Assembly: GCA_031772625.1 (NCBI GenBank)
Contig: CM062818.1
Span: forward strand, 215,691,742-215,755,741
Direction: 5' to 3'
Source of the DNA: Pinus tabuliformis
Taxonomy: Eukaryota; Streptophyta; Pinopsida; Pinales; Pinaceae
DNA: 64,000 nt
A model generated the notes under the pieces. That model saw only the letters and a list, made by a program, of their open reading frames with translations, was not told where the DNA came from and did no database searches. Below, in pieces: positions 44,411 through 55,460 of the stretch. Made by a program: the position numbers and the translations under genes. Numbering within the stretch: position 1 is the first letter of the stretch; every line of letters starts with the position of its first letter.

Positions 44411-45730
44411 CCTTTAAGAATTTGCACAAATCTAGAGGGAAACCAGCCTTCCCTCCAGAAATTGCACAATCCTGACTAGCAGCCTGCTCGACCCCATAAT
44501 TGCGCAATTCTGCTGAGCAAGCTTCACCCAGAAAATTATGCAATACTTCCCAGCTAGGCTGCTCAGCCTAGAATTTGCACAAATCTAGGTAGCAGTTAGG
44601 TGCTATGCCAAGAAATTGTGAAAATATTTTGAGCATCTAGCCTAGCTCCCAGCGAGAAATGCACATTTTCTCCCAACAGTTGAGTAGCCTCTTACATGTG
44701 CAGCTGAGTTGACCGTTTCCCTCTCGGACCGAGAAAAACAAACTTGCATGCATGCGCTGCTTCTCCTAAGGAAGCAAGCAAAGGCATCCCTTATTTCAGG
44801 GACCTATTTTTGGTAGTTGGAGGTTACATGCAAGGATCATTTCAGAAACCTCCCACCAAGTGTTGCTTTCCCTAGATTTGTGGCATGCGTGTCACAACCT
44901 CGATTTTATCAAAACTCATCAACTGGACACTGCAGAGCTCATTCCTCACATCAACCTTGTAGCTTTGACATCCCACATCACATCTAGGAGTTGTCAGCAT
45001 ATTCGGCTTAGCTGTTTTGGGGTAAGCCCACCTTCCATGTCTTGTGTTGCATTTCTGGCACTTTTTGTGTTTCACTTAATATGAATGTTGTCTGCTTAAT
45101 TTTAGTGAGTGCTTGATGTCGTTTTGATACATACTAGCTTGTACTAGCACCGCTTCAATTTTTGTTGCTATCTCAATGTTGTCACATGCATGAAACTTTT
45201 TTGCATGAACAGTCATCGATTCAACATCTTGCTTCACCCACATGCATGTTGATATGTTTACTGAATCTTTCATTCAATGTTTGCATGCATGATCAATCAC
45301 TTCTACTTTCACTTAGTGTCGCCATGCATTCACTTCACATTTTCTTTCAGTCGCCTGTCAGTGAGTTTGGACAACCTTGGCCCGAACTCTACCTTCACTG
45401 AGACAGCATTGCACAATCTAGGGAAGGAAGGCTCTGTCTTTCTCTCCAGAAATGCACATTTCTACCCAAGCACTATCCTCCAGGACTGTTTTTCACATTT
45501 CTGAGGGATAGTGACTACTGGCCCAGAAAATTGTGCAATGCAGTCCCTGAGCCTGTAGTCACTCCCAGAGGGAACTACACATTGCACAATTCCAGTAATC
45601 AGCATCCAAATTGGACTATGCATTACACAGTTCTAGTAGTCAATCAACCTCCCAGTAGCCTAGGCTATGCCTTGCATAGTTTTTTCACTCAGTCTCCCAA
45701 CCTCCCAGCCAAAATTGTGCGACCTTCATG
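44410..45730. repeat. Scattered and clustered AGAAATTGCACAAT-like motifs
   Basis: At 44410-44700 about seven units of about 40 bp carry AGAA.TTGCACAA followed by a CAGCCTGCTCAGCCT-like part. Related motifs recur at 45450-45720 (AGAAAATTGTGCAATGC, ACATTGCACAATTCC). The centre ATTGCGCAAT is self-complementary. No protein is recognised. Confidence 0.5.
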
Positions 45731-48129
45731 ATCAGTCACACAGGTATGTTGCAAGTCAGATCTCAAGTTCATTTTGGTTTTTGATTGATATATTTCTTGC
45801 CATGAGTATTTCCATGTCTCCAGATATCGCAGGTGTTCATCTGCCTCTCAGTAGCACAAGTACAATGGTTTCTAGGAGAGCAGAGTTGAAGACACCATTT
45901 AGAGCACACTTGGGGATGCAGTGGATCAAGTGTCAATGAGATTTCCTACTTATGGAGACATGAAGTTGTTCATAGGTAAGGACATTAAGATATGACAACA
46001 GCAACATCACAGTGAGAAACATCATGAACAATTGCTGAAGGCAGCATACTAGATGCAACGAATGCAAGAGGAAGGTTGTCAAAAACACAGGCGAAACAAA
46101 GTTACAAGCTCAAGAATATCCACTGGTGATGAAAGAAACTTTGGAGACTTAGGCTATGAGGTGACAACACGACATGAAGATCATGCGAAGACAAAGAATG
46201 GAACAAAGAAGGAGTTGAATGTACTGAAGCAACAACTCAAGAAATAACATGAAGCTGCACGGACAAGCGAATGAGTTGCAGTAGTAACAGGAACAACATG
46301 GGGCACACGATGCACTCACGGATGAAATTGCGAACATACAAGTTATTGATTTATCCCCGTAGATGGCATGTAATAGATATGGTGAGAAGTGTTGTTGATT
46401 GCATGCAAGGCATTCAACATCATGCATGTCATTGTGTGAACGCATGTAGTCCAACCCATTCGACACACTCACGAAGGCGAAGACAAGAAGAAAATCTGAC
46501 TAGAGCTGAGCATGTAGTTGACTGTTGATGCACATGACCACCAACACACACTGGAATATCAGCAGGGACACTATGCATCAATTTGTTTCTGGTTCGGTTG
46601 CACCAAGAAGACCATGGGCATCCTAGCGGACAAGTTGGATGAAGGATCCAGACCAATGCACCTGGATGCAATGGAGGCTAGAGTTTACTTCAGCAAGATG
46701 TCACCAAGTGGTGCATCCACACCATCATGGACATCCAAGCTTGGCATCAGCTCACCACCTTCACCATCACAAGCATGTAAAAGAGTTAGTCTCACCACAA
46801 TGGACGGAGTGTCAATGATGTCTTGCATGTATTGCTCAAGCCATTTCATCTCACATAAGCACATCTGCATTGTAATGTAATGTCATGTCAAGTCGAAGAT
46901 CAAGCGTCAATAGTTGGATGTAACAATGATAGAGTAGATGAAGAGTCATGAGGATAAATGAATCGTCACAAAGGAGAATGTCAAGGGTAATGCTACCCTT
47001 TGCTATAAATAGAACCTCATAACTCATTGTAAAGGCTTTTGGTCAACCAAGCTTCCGATAAGACTATCTTTGAGAGAGCTTGGATAGTATTGTAACGAGT
47101 TTGGCTTCTCCACTGCAAAGATCTAGTACATGTCTTTGAAGGAGTAGGTGGATGTAGCTGTAATGTACCACTATTGGGACTAGTGGTTGGACATGGATGT
47201 ATTGTATGACTGGAACTTACACTTCTTGATATAATAAGAGCCAGCACGTTTCATGCATATGTTGTATTGTATTCTATGTTATCTGTTTTACTCTAAATGA
47301 TATATGTATTTTCTTTCTTACACATCCATATATGGACTATTCTGTATGAGTATGTATGGATTCTTCTGAAATGTGTTGTTGGTTTAACCATCACTTTGGA
47401 TTTCTTTCTAACTTGGTTTCCAGTTGGTGATGCATCTTTTCTCGTGTGTTCCCTTCCAATCCAAGTACTATTACAGGTTTCCAAGGGGCACATTCATCTC
47501 AACCCCCATGTGTTAGAACCTCTCATGCACCTTCCTTGACTCACTACAGCTGTCACACCCTTGCTACCAACAGATTTATCTTACTTGCCTTTGTGCGAAA
47601 TTGCAGTCAAGGAATTACCATACGACACACTATTGGTACTCCTACACCAAACAATCTGAGGTATAATTGGGACTTCTTACTAGGGAGATCCCCTTACATG
47701 TTGGCAAGTCTAGCACCATCAACATTTTGGCACTAGAAGGATGGCCAGATGACAAGCTGAGTCCTCACATCTGTTTTGAATCTCTACACATCTATCATGA
47801 CTAACTATTGGGTTCCTCTTTCGAAATGTATGTCTTATGGAAACAATTTCACTATCTAGGAAAAGCTCTCAGATAACTTGTCTCACAAAACATAGGATGG
47901 TGTAGGCTACGTAGACTTGGTTAGGCTCGCGGTCAGTGTTATAGGCTGTTGGCTTATGGGGGCCTGACCCAGGTTCAGAGTTATTTAGCTAAACAAATCC
48001 CTACACTACTAGCCCTTTCAGCATCAGCCCATGGAGCGTGGACTGAAGTCTCACCCGAAGCATTATTGGGGGATGCTGGAACCAAGTTTCTGCACCCTTG
48101 CAATGGATGTGATGTTGATTTAGTCCAAC
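45731..48129. other. Uncharacterised DNA with a promoter-like box
   Basis: No protein motif or clear repeat family is recognised. TATAAATA at 47004-47011 followed by an ATAATAAGAG block near 47231 resembles an LTR promoter and terminator arrangement on +. It could be the distal part of a very long LTR beginning at 44201. Small open frames here have no recognisable product. Confidence 0.35.
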
Positions 48130-48990
48130 TATGCCTGCCTTAACGCAGGTTGCTCCGCGCTCTATTCTAACCTTCAGTATCTTCGCGATCTGTTACAATC
48201 GGCTTTCATGCAACCCTAGCCAGGGGTTGAAGTCCTTTCGCACTGCTAGGGCAACGATCTGCGCTATTTCCCCAAACTACGCTAAGTGTCTTACTTATAT
48301 TCTTAATATATCTTTAGTTAACTTCGCGTAAACAGATGTTCATACTTTCATTCACTTAACCAATACAATTATACACAGTCACGCATCATATAAGCATTAA
48401 AAGTGAAATTCATACGCAATATAACAGATGCATAAAACAAGAAATAAAGACGCTGAATTGATAGAAACTTCTCTTTATTAATGCTTCCATATAAGAACAT
48501 AATCAACTCACTCTACGCACTCAGCTACGGACTACTAGGCCTCTGCACACTCAGTTTCAAAGCCTCTTCCTACTCTACGACCCAAAACTAGACTTTACAC
48601 TTCAAATCTATCACGCATACATCATATGTTCATATTTTGTCTACCTTAGCTGCTTTAACTACTTAGAGCTTCACTCTTTTTATAAAATCCCATGGTCCGC
48701 GGACCATGGGTAGATCTTCTATAGCTAACATTATATTAAGAAAATAAGGGTAGACAACCCTATGACTCTTTTACAACTACGTGCTCCTCGCCCACAAAAT
48801 GTGGAGTCTTTACGTTGGAATTACAAAATTGACCAAAATCTGGGCTCTAAGCCCCAAAACTTCCCTTGGGGGATCCCGTGCTCAACAGGCTCCCAACGCA
48901 AACATCATGACTCACCCTCGAGTCACTCTATAGGTGCAGAGATATTTGTGCAAAGACCTCCCAACTCTGATTGCATCGCTACAAGTTAGG
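48130..48990 (-). repeat. Gypsy D 3' LTR (ends approximate)
   Basis: On the minus strand it has a TATA-like TTTTATAAAA (48687-48678) and an AATAAAG poly(A)-like signal (48479-48473), about 200 bases apart. Position downstream of the D pol and post-pol ORF and the same strand suggest its 3' LTR. I could not fix the terminal TG/CA. Confidence 0.4.
48689..48710. promoter_or_regulatory. Perfect 22-bp palindrome next to TATA-like box
   Basis: CCCATGGTCCG is followed directly by its reverse complement CGGACCATGGG. On the minus strand it sits one base upstream of TTTTATAAAA. It could be a dimeric factor site in the LTR promoter. It contains overlapping NcoI-like CCATGG cores and a central CCGCGG. 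Confidence 0.6.
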
Positions 48991-50703
48991 CAGGGCACTG
49001 AGGGGCTACCTACTGGACTTCCTCGATGCGCTGTTCGGTGAATCCTTTCCCGAGTTGCTTGTAGTTGCATGAGTTTTGCTTCAATGGAGGTTGTAATAGT
49101 ATAGACCTCATCGATTCATGCCTGTAGGCGCGCTTTCAAAACTACCTCTTTATGCCAAGTGGCATCAACTTGCTCCTGGAGTGCCTTAGCCTGCTGCATC
49201 CTCACAAGCCTCTGTGTAAGGGCAACCATCTGTGTGATCCCTTTTACTTCGTTGTATCTCTACTGCAACTCACGCGCTTCCATCTCTAGGAGTTCTATGT
49301 TAAAGACCTCCTGTAGAGTGGTTAGGACTTCGAATGACTGCTCAAACACCTTCATGCAGGCTCTCACTCCACTGTCAACCACCAACATTACTATTGTGAT
49401 CGAGGTGGCGCGTTGTTCCCTGACCTCTGGTGGAGTTGAGGGTTGAACCTTCAACTCTACCTCCTCTATCTAAAGGTTTAGCTCCAGCTAAAACCTGGCC
49501 ATTTTTTCTTTGGCATCGTGTACCCCTGCTACTAACTTATGTACACGCCTCTCCACCAATTCCTCTGCTTGGATGGCCAACTTCGGGACAACCTGGTAGG
49601 CTTCCCCCACAACCTACACTATTTGTTTGTTCTACTCCATAGCCTCATTGCGTTGCAAGCTCAACTGCTCAATGTTGATGCGTTTCTCACTCATTACCTG
49701 TATCGTGTGACTCTCTCTTGCCCGAAGCTCTATGGTGAATCCATCCTACAAAAGATAGAGCGTCTCTGGAGGCAGCGCAACCATGTTTAACCCGACCCCT
49801 TTCAAGCTGCTGACCATAGGCCTGTCAACCTCACTCTCTATAATGAGTGCTCCATCTGGAAACACTATTGTGTTGGTCACCCTGGCACACAGCATTTCCT
49901 CGGTCGCTAAAGTGCCAACTGTGAGGTTGGTGGACACTGTGCCAGCTTATGGAGTGCACACCTACAACTCATGTATCTGTGTCCAGAGAGCCCCCAACAA
50001 CAACTGTTGTTGCTCCTCAAATAGCTGGAGGACCTCCGCATGTAATCCCTCACCATTTTTCCGATATCATGTATATCCCCTTCAGTGAGGGTGATAGGGT
50101 CGAACGAAGCCTTCGAGGCCTTTGTCTTCTTTCGTGGCCATACCTTCTCTCATAGTCGCGGATGTTTTAGTTGGGTGGATGTTGTTTGTGGGTCAACGCC
50201 ACCTTATTCTGTATCAGTCTCTGGCTCAAGCAAAGGCAACTTCGGTCCTTCATGCTTTTCTTCTGATATCTTCTGCTGCTCCTCAGCCAACTTTGCAGCA
50301 TTGCGCACTGCCTGAGCCTTAGCCACTGCTTCCTCCTTCTTGCACTTCTCTACCAACTATGCCATCTGCAGTTTCATTTCTTCCTTCTTCCACTGCAAGA
50401 CAGAATTCTCTGCTTCCACCGCGGAGCCAAATGGAGAGCACCACTCCGGCGGCCAAGACACAAGGACCATGAATATTACATCATCGGTCACCAGGTATGG
50501 TAACTCATGCCACGTCTTTGTGGGGTCCTTCCGCACCCTGATGAAGACATGGTGGAAGTCTGATTTGAACTCCACGAAGCTCCGCAGACTATTGTAGACA
50601 GTGGGTGAAAACTGTGGCTTGCGATTTATCCCCATCCTGATATTCATCTCGATTTATCCCCATCCTGATATTTAGGGATCTCATCAACTATCCCAATGCT
50701 CTC
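48991..50703 (-). pseudogene. Gypsy D post-pol ORF, distal part, unknown function
   Basis: Minus-strand frames from 50647 down to about 49130 encode an unrecognised protein. It includes FVEFKSDFHHVFIRVRKDP, then TWHELPYLVTDDVIFMVLV and a charged Lys/Glu/Ala-rich segment (KKEEAVAKAQAVRNAAKLAEE). Later come pieces such as EVLTTLQEVFNIELLEMEA and MQQAKALQEQVDATWHKE that look helical or coiled-coil. Stops and shifts are frequent. It follows pol, in the place where some plant gypsy elements carry an env-like or extra ORF, but I see no signal peptide or membrane span to support env. A 27-bp tandem duplication lies at 50620-50673. Confidence 0.45.
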
Positions 50704-51899
50704 TGTTGAGATTGCAACAAGATGATGGAGCTTAGTGAAAAGAGTCACCTTCACTAAGTGGGCCCGCAGGCTATTTTTGGCGCAAGTCTATTTTTAGACT
50801 ATGTCTATTTTTAGACATATGGATCATGTCTATGGATTGCAGGTTGATGTTTATGGATGATTGATCAAGTTGGGAAAAAATAGATGGACTTCTATTTTTG
50901 ATGAAAGTGTGAGTGATCACAGTGTGAGTGATCAAAGTCTATTTTTAGACTGGCTGTCAAAAATAGAAAAGTCAAATATTATTATCTCACAATAATATTT
51001 GGACTATAAACTTAATCTTATTCTCTTGGAGCACTTCAGTTTGAGCTACAGAGGTGGCACATGCAGCTTTCAGAAGGAAATATGCTTTTCTCATGAGTCA
51101 GTTGAGTTGTTGCATGCATGACTTTAGTTAGAACTCAATCAGTTGAGTTTGGTGGAGTTGATTGTGGAGTTGATGGAGTTGTGTTCAGTTTAGCTTTGTT
51201 AAACTGGTTGTATTTAGTCTAACTGGAAAATAGACTAGAGATGAGTTGGGTGAATTAGTTATTAATTAATTCACAAGTTATTAACTCATAATACAACTAA
51301 TTAATACATCAGTTAACTCAGTTGCATGTCAGTGCATGTTCAGTTCAACAGGGACAGGTGGTAGAGAATCAGATTGCTATCAGTTGTGACTATAGTTGTG
51401 CACCAAATCTTGCACAATCAAGGGATTGAGTATGCCAATGAGTTTGCTCACGTATTTGCCCACATTATAGCTTGTGCTCACGTCCAACAAAGTGTGAGTG
51501 ACTATTTTGCAGGTGAAAAACGAGTTTGGTGAGCCATTCTCATCAGTTCTTGAGCAGGTATTGAGCAGTGGAGGCAGGCAAGCAGTGGAAGAGATTTGGA
51601 GATCAGATCTAAGCTGTATTGTGTGTAACAGAGGTGGAGATACTTGTGAGAAGTATTATGCTGTGTAATGTTACATGACTCAATCATTAATATACAGATA
51701 GTTAGGGTTTTTAGTGAGATGCTTTCCCCGGGATACATACTGTGTTAATGCGTGAATGCTCTTGATGTTTTATTGTTATTGATGCTGCTATATTGATGAT
51801 CAACGTAGAGGAGCTTATGTATTGTGTATGTTTTCCGCAATAGTACATGATCAGGATAATCTCCATTGAATATGTGTTAAATTATTCAAAATTTCTACA
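50704..51899 (+). mobile_element. Copia solo LTR (relative of copia-1)
   Basis: It starts TGTTGAGATTGCAACAA, like TGTTGAAAATAGCAACAA of the copia-1 3' LTR, and ends AAAATTTCTACA. Shared internal features include the TTAGGGTTTTTAG / CAGGGTTTTTAGC and GCTTTCCCC blocks near 51705-51730 and the TGCATGCATG stretch. Both flanks are CTCTC (50699-50703, 51900-51904), a perfect 5-bp target duplication. No internal domain is left, so it is the product of LTR-LTR recombination. It splits the gypsy D post-pol ORF. Confidence 0.88.
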
Positions 51900-51904
51900 C
51901 TCTC

Positions 51905-52490
51905 TGGGGCTTCCACTTTCGCAATTGCCTACACGGCTTCCTCGGCTATCATTGCTCCAGTATCCATGACTTCTTCGTGTTTTTTCATAGTACAATTCCA
52001 TAGTTCTCTCAGTGTCTCTAGTAATTGTTCAAGCAACGAATTTGCTTTCAAAATATTGAATAAGTCTTGGTTCATGAATATATGGGCACACAACAACTCA
52101 GTTCTAAAATTGCCAAGTGTTGTTTGTTGGACAATGATTTGTAATTTATAGCACCTTTTGAATTTCAATTCGACCGTTCCCCCCACATTCGATCCATTAA
52201 TGCTAGATTGGTGGCAGATTTTCAAGAATCTAGACCATAAAGTTTGCCTTAAATGCCTGTCACCTATTCCATTTGGCCTCAAACCAAGCATCACATCATG
52301 AATAGTGATTGTAATGGTCACTTTCTGGCCGACCTGAGTGCCAGCGTAGCTACACTCGCACTATCGCGGACCCTGTGACACTTCGCTACTGTGCGCAATA
52401 TGAACATCGCATAGGTCCCAGGCAGAGTATTTTATAGTCTCGCACCTCCTTTGAGCTACCTAGAATGCTAAGACTGTTCTTTTTTCGGCT
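51905..52490 (-). pseudogene. Gypsy D post-pol ORF, proximal part
   Basis: The frame 52321-51929 (minus) reads TITIHDVMLGLRPNGIGDRH, then FLKICHQSSINGSNVGGTVE, and an Leu/Glu-rich end (LLEQLLETLRELWNCTMKKHEE). No family is recognised. Removing the solo LTR places it directly before the distal part at 50703, so both probably belonged to one protein. Confidence 0.45.
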
Positions 52491-52492
52491 AG

Positions 52493-53778
52493 TCAGATGG
52501 TCGGGCCACCTGTGTATGGATTCAGACGAGTGCCATTGAATTTTCTTGGGAAGGGTTCTCCATTCAACTTAACCAGCTGTACCGCGCCACCATCTATAAT
52601 GTCTTTAATAACATACAATCCTAGCCAATGCATTCTGAGTTTCCCTGGAAATTTATCAAACTTACTATCATACAACAACACCAAATCATTCACCTTAAAG
52701 GTGTGCATCTTAATATGTCAATCGTGCCATGCCTTTTCGCACTACTTCTGTACCTGCTGGTGAAATCCAGCCAAAAAGTGTTCTTCTTTGAGCTTCTCTA
52801 ACTGCATGAGCCTCTCCTCCAGGGCTACATGATCTGTCATACCTATGAGTGCTGCTATGCATAGACTAGGCATGATGTATTCCACAGGCATTACAACTTC
52901 CACTCCATAGACCATCATAAAGGTCGTCTATCCCATCAGTTTCTTTCACATCGTTCAATAAGCCCATAACACTACAGGTATGCGTAGGTCCCAATCACTT
53001 CGCAGTGCATTGCATACCTTGGTAAACACATCTCCAGTACTTTATTAAACGTTTCTACTGTCCCATTAGCCTGTGGGTGATACAGCATGCTCTTTTGATG
53101 ATACACCTAAAACTCTTCCACTAGCGCGCTGATCGTTTCGTTCAGGAAGTGTGTACCGCGATCACTCATCAAGATCTTCGGACATCCAAATCACATTAGT
53201 ACATGTTCAAAAAGGAACTTCATGGCAGTCGTGCCTGTGCAGTCCTTCACCAGTTGCGCTTCTACCCAAAGAGTCAGACACTCCATCGTAATGATAATAT
53301 ACCTTGCGCCTGTCTTTCCTTGAGGCCAAATAAGTCTTACAAAATATATTGCCCACTTATCGAAGGGCTACAACGTCGTTTGTGGATTTAAAGGCATTTA
53401 ATCCCTCCATGATGGCTTACCTGTTCTTTGGCATACATCACATGCCTTACAATATGCTTTTGAATCCTGATGAAGGGTTGGCCACCACAATCCTGCACGA
53501 AGAATCTTCTGCGTGGTTACTCTTCCTACGTAACATCCTCCCACAATGCCCCCATGAGTGTCCGTGAGGATGCTACTTCATTCAAACTTAGATACATACC
53601 TTCACAGTATTTCATCATTCCCCATCTTGTACATATGCCTAACAATGACAGAGAAATCTGCTGCGCACACCACTAATTCCTTCTTCTATTGGACGAAGTA
53701 TCCTTCCGGTGCAGTTCCAGTTGTTAGAAATTGAATAATATCTTCAAAATGTCCATCCGCTATGTGCACAGTAAAAAG
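52493..53778 (-). pseudogene. Gypsy D integrase
   Basis: On the minus strand the zinc region has GGIVGGCYVGRVTTQKIL (a His position read as Cys) and CKACDVCQR. The core has KWAIYFV, where Tyr replaces the first catalytic Asp, then SDRGTHF (second Asp) and NGTVETFN (Glu). The C-terminal part (VNDLVLLYDSKFDKFPGKLR, then MHWLGLYVIKDI and GGAVQL) ends at 52493. Many stops are spread over the segment. Confidence 0.75.
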
Positions 53779-55460
53779 CTACGCATCGGGTAATCCCTCC
53801 TCCAAACTAGTAGGTTCTTCCCCTGTCTTGATGCGCGGCAGGTGATCTGTTCCTGCGTTCAATCGTCTGGGCTTCACAACAACTTCAAAATCATACTCTT
53901 GGAATAATAAAAGCCATCTATAGATGCACCCCCCCAACACAGGCTTATTGACCAAGTATTTTAGCATGGAGTGATCTGTATACATCTTAAAGTGACCTCC
54001 TAGCAAGTAGTATCGATACTTCTGAAGCGCATAAACCATAGCCAGTCCCTCACATTCAGTGGTGGAATAGTTCTTCCCCGCTTCAGATAATTTGTGACTT
54101 GTGAATGCAATAGGGTGATCCAAGCCTTCTCCGCCATCCCATGTTAGCACTTCCCCCAGCACTATACATGACATGTCAACATGGACATGGAACTATTTCT
54201 TCCAGTTTGGGAGGACAAGAATTAGCGTAGTAACCATCTTTTCTCTCAATATATCCAAGCTTTTCTTACAATCATCATTTTATTAGAACGTGATATCCTT
54301 CTTCAAAAATATTTCCATCGACATGGTGATCTAGGCATAGCCCTTGATAAACTTCCTGTAATATCTCATATGTCCAAGAGTAGCGCGCAGTTGTTTCACA
54401 CTTCTCGGCGCTTTCAAGTTTAGGATCACCATGATCTTCAGGGGTCCTACCATCAGCCCTTGTTTGCAGACTACATGCCCCAATAGGTTCCCAAAGGAAC
54501 GAGAAACACACACTTCTTGAGGTTGAGCATGATCTGGTATCTTTGACAGGTATCCAACATCAAACGCAATCTCGTTACATGGTGCTTAACTAAAAAAAAT
54601 ACATTCCAGCCATCAAAATAAACCTCCAAGAACTTATGAATATATTCCCTGAATTCCGCAACAACCACGCGCGAAAAGATGGCCGACGCATTCTTCAATC
54701 CAAATGGCATGACAATATATTGAAAGCAACCCCACTCAGTTGCTAAGGTTATCTTGCTCCTATCCTCCGGTGCGATTTTGATATGGTGGTACCCTAAGAA
54801 CCCATTAGTGAAAGAATGGGTTTCCTGACCACCTACATTGTCCAACACTTCATCTGTGAATAGAGTTGGGAATGGATCATGCACACAAGCATCATTCAAT
54901 TTTCTGAGATCCATGCATATTCTTATCTCATCCTCCTACTTTTTCTATTGCACCACCATTGGGCTTACCAAATCAAATTCTTCCACAGGCTCAATGATGC
55001 CTGCCACGAGCATTTTGTCTAGTCCTACACAGACCTTCTCCTTGTATTTCAAATTTAAGCGGTACAACCTCTGCTTGACTATCTTCACGTCAGGTTTTAA
55101 CATGATCTTCATTACCCCTAAATATCCTATTATTCCTTTCAAATCCGTAAACTTGGTTGGGAATAAGTCTTGATATTCGTAGAGTAATTCAGCAACCTTA
55201 TCCACTCTTGCATCATCCTAGTAGTCTCCGATATTTGTGAATTTGGGCTCTGCCTCCATAACAATATTCACCTACTTATTCTTCACTAGTTCAGTTATGT
55301 CAAGGCTCTCAATCAGTGGTCCTTGAACCTCACAGTGGCCTTCCGTCTTTGGAATGTTAATTTTCCGTGGATATTCATCCTCTTCTTCAGTGGTTACATT
55401 ATAAAATTCCAGCGTGCAACTCAGTTGGATAGCCCATTCAGGTTGTGTCAGGTCTAAAGG
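53779..55460 (-). pseudogene. Gypsy D reverse transcriptase and RNase H
   Basis: RT runs from 55205 (MDKVAELLYEYQDLFP, PVEEFDLVSPMVV) through 54914-54471 (MDLRKLNDACVHDPFP, FLGYHHIKIAPEDRSK, MPFGLKNASAIFSRVV). The catalytic box reads EVYFDGW, where Gly replaces the second Asp of YxDD. RNase H at 54174-53779 keeps an Asp near HVDMSC, the Glu in TTECEGLAMVYAL and the Asp in MYTDHSMLKYLV. The 5' part of pol and all of gag lie beyond the copia-2 insertion at 55461 and outside the window. Confidence 0.82.
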
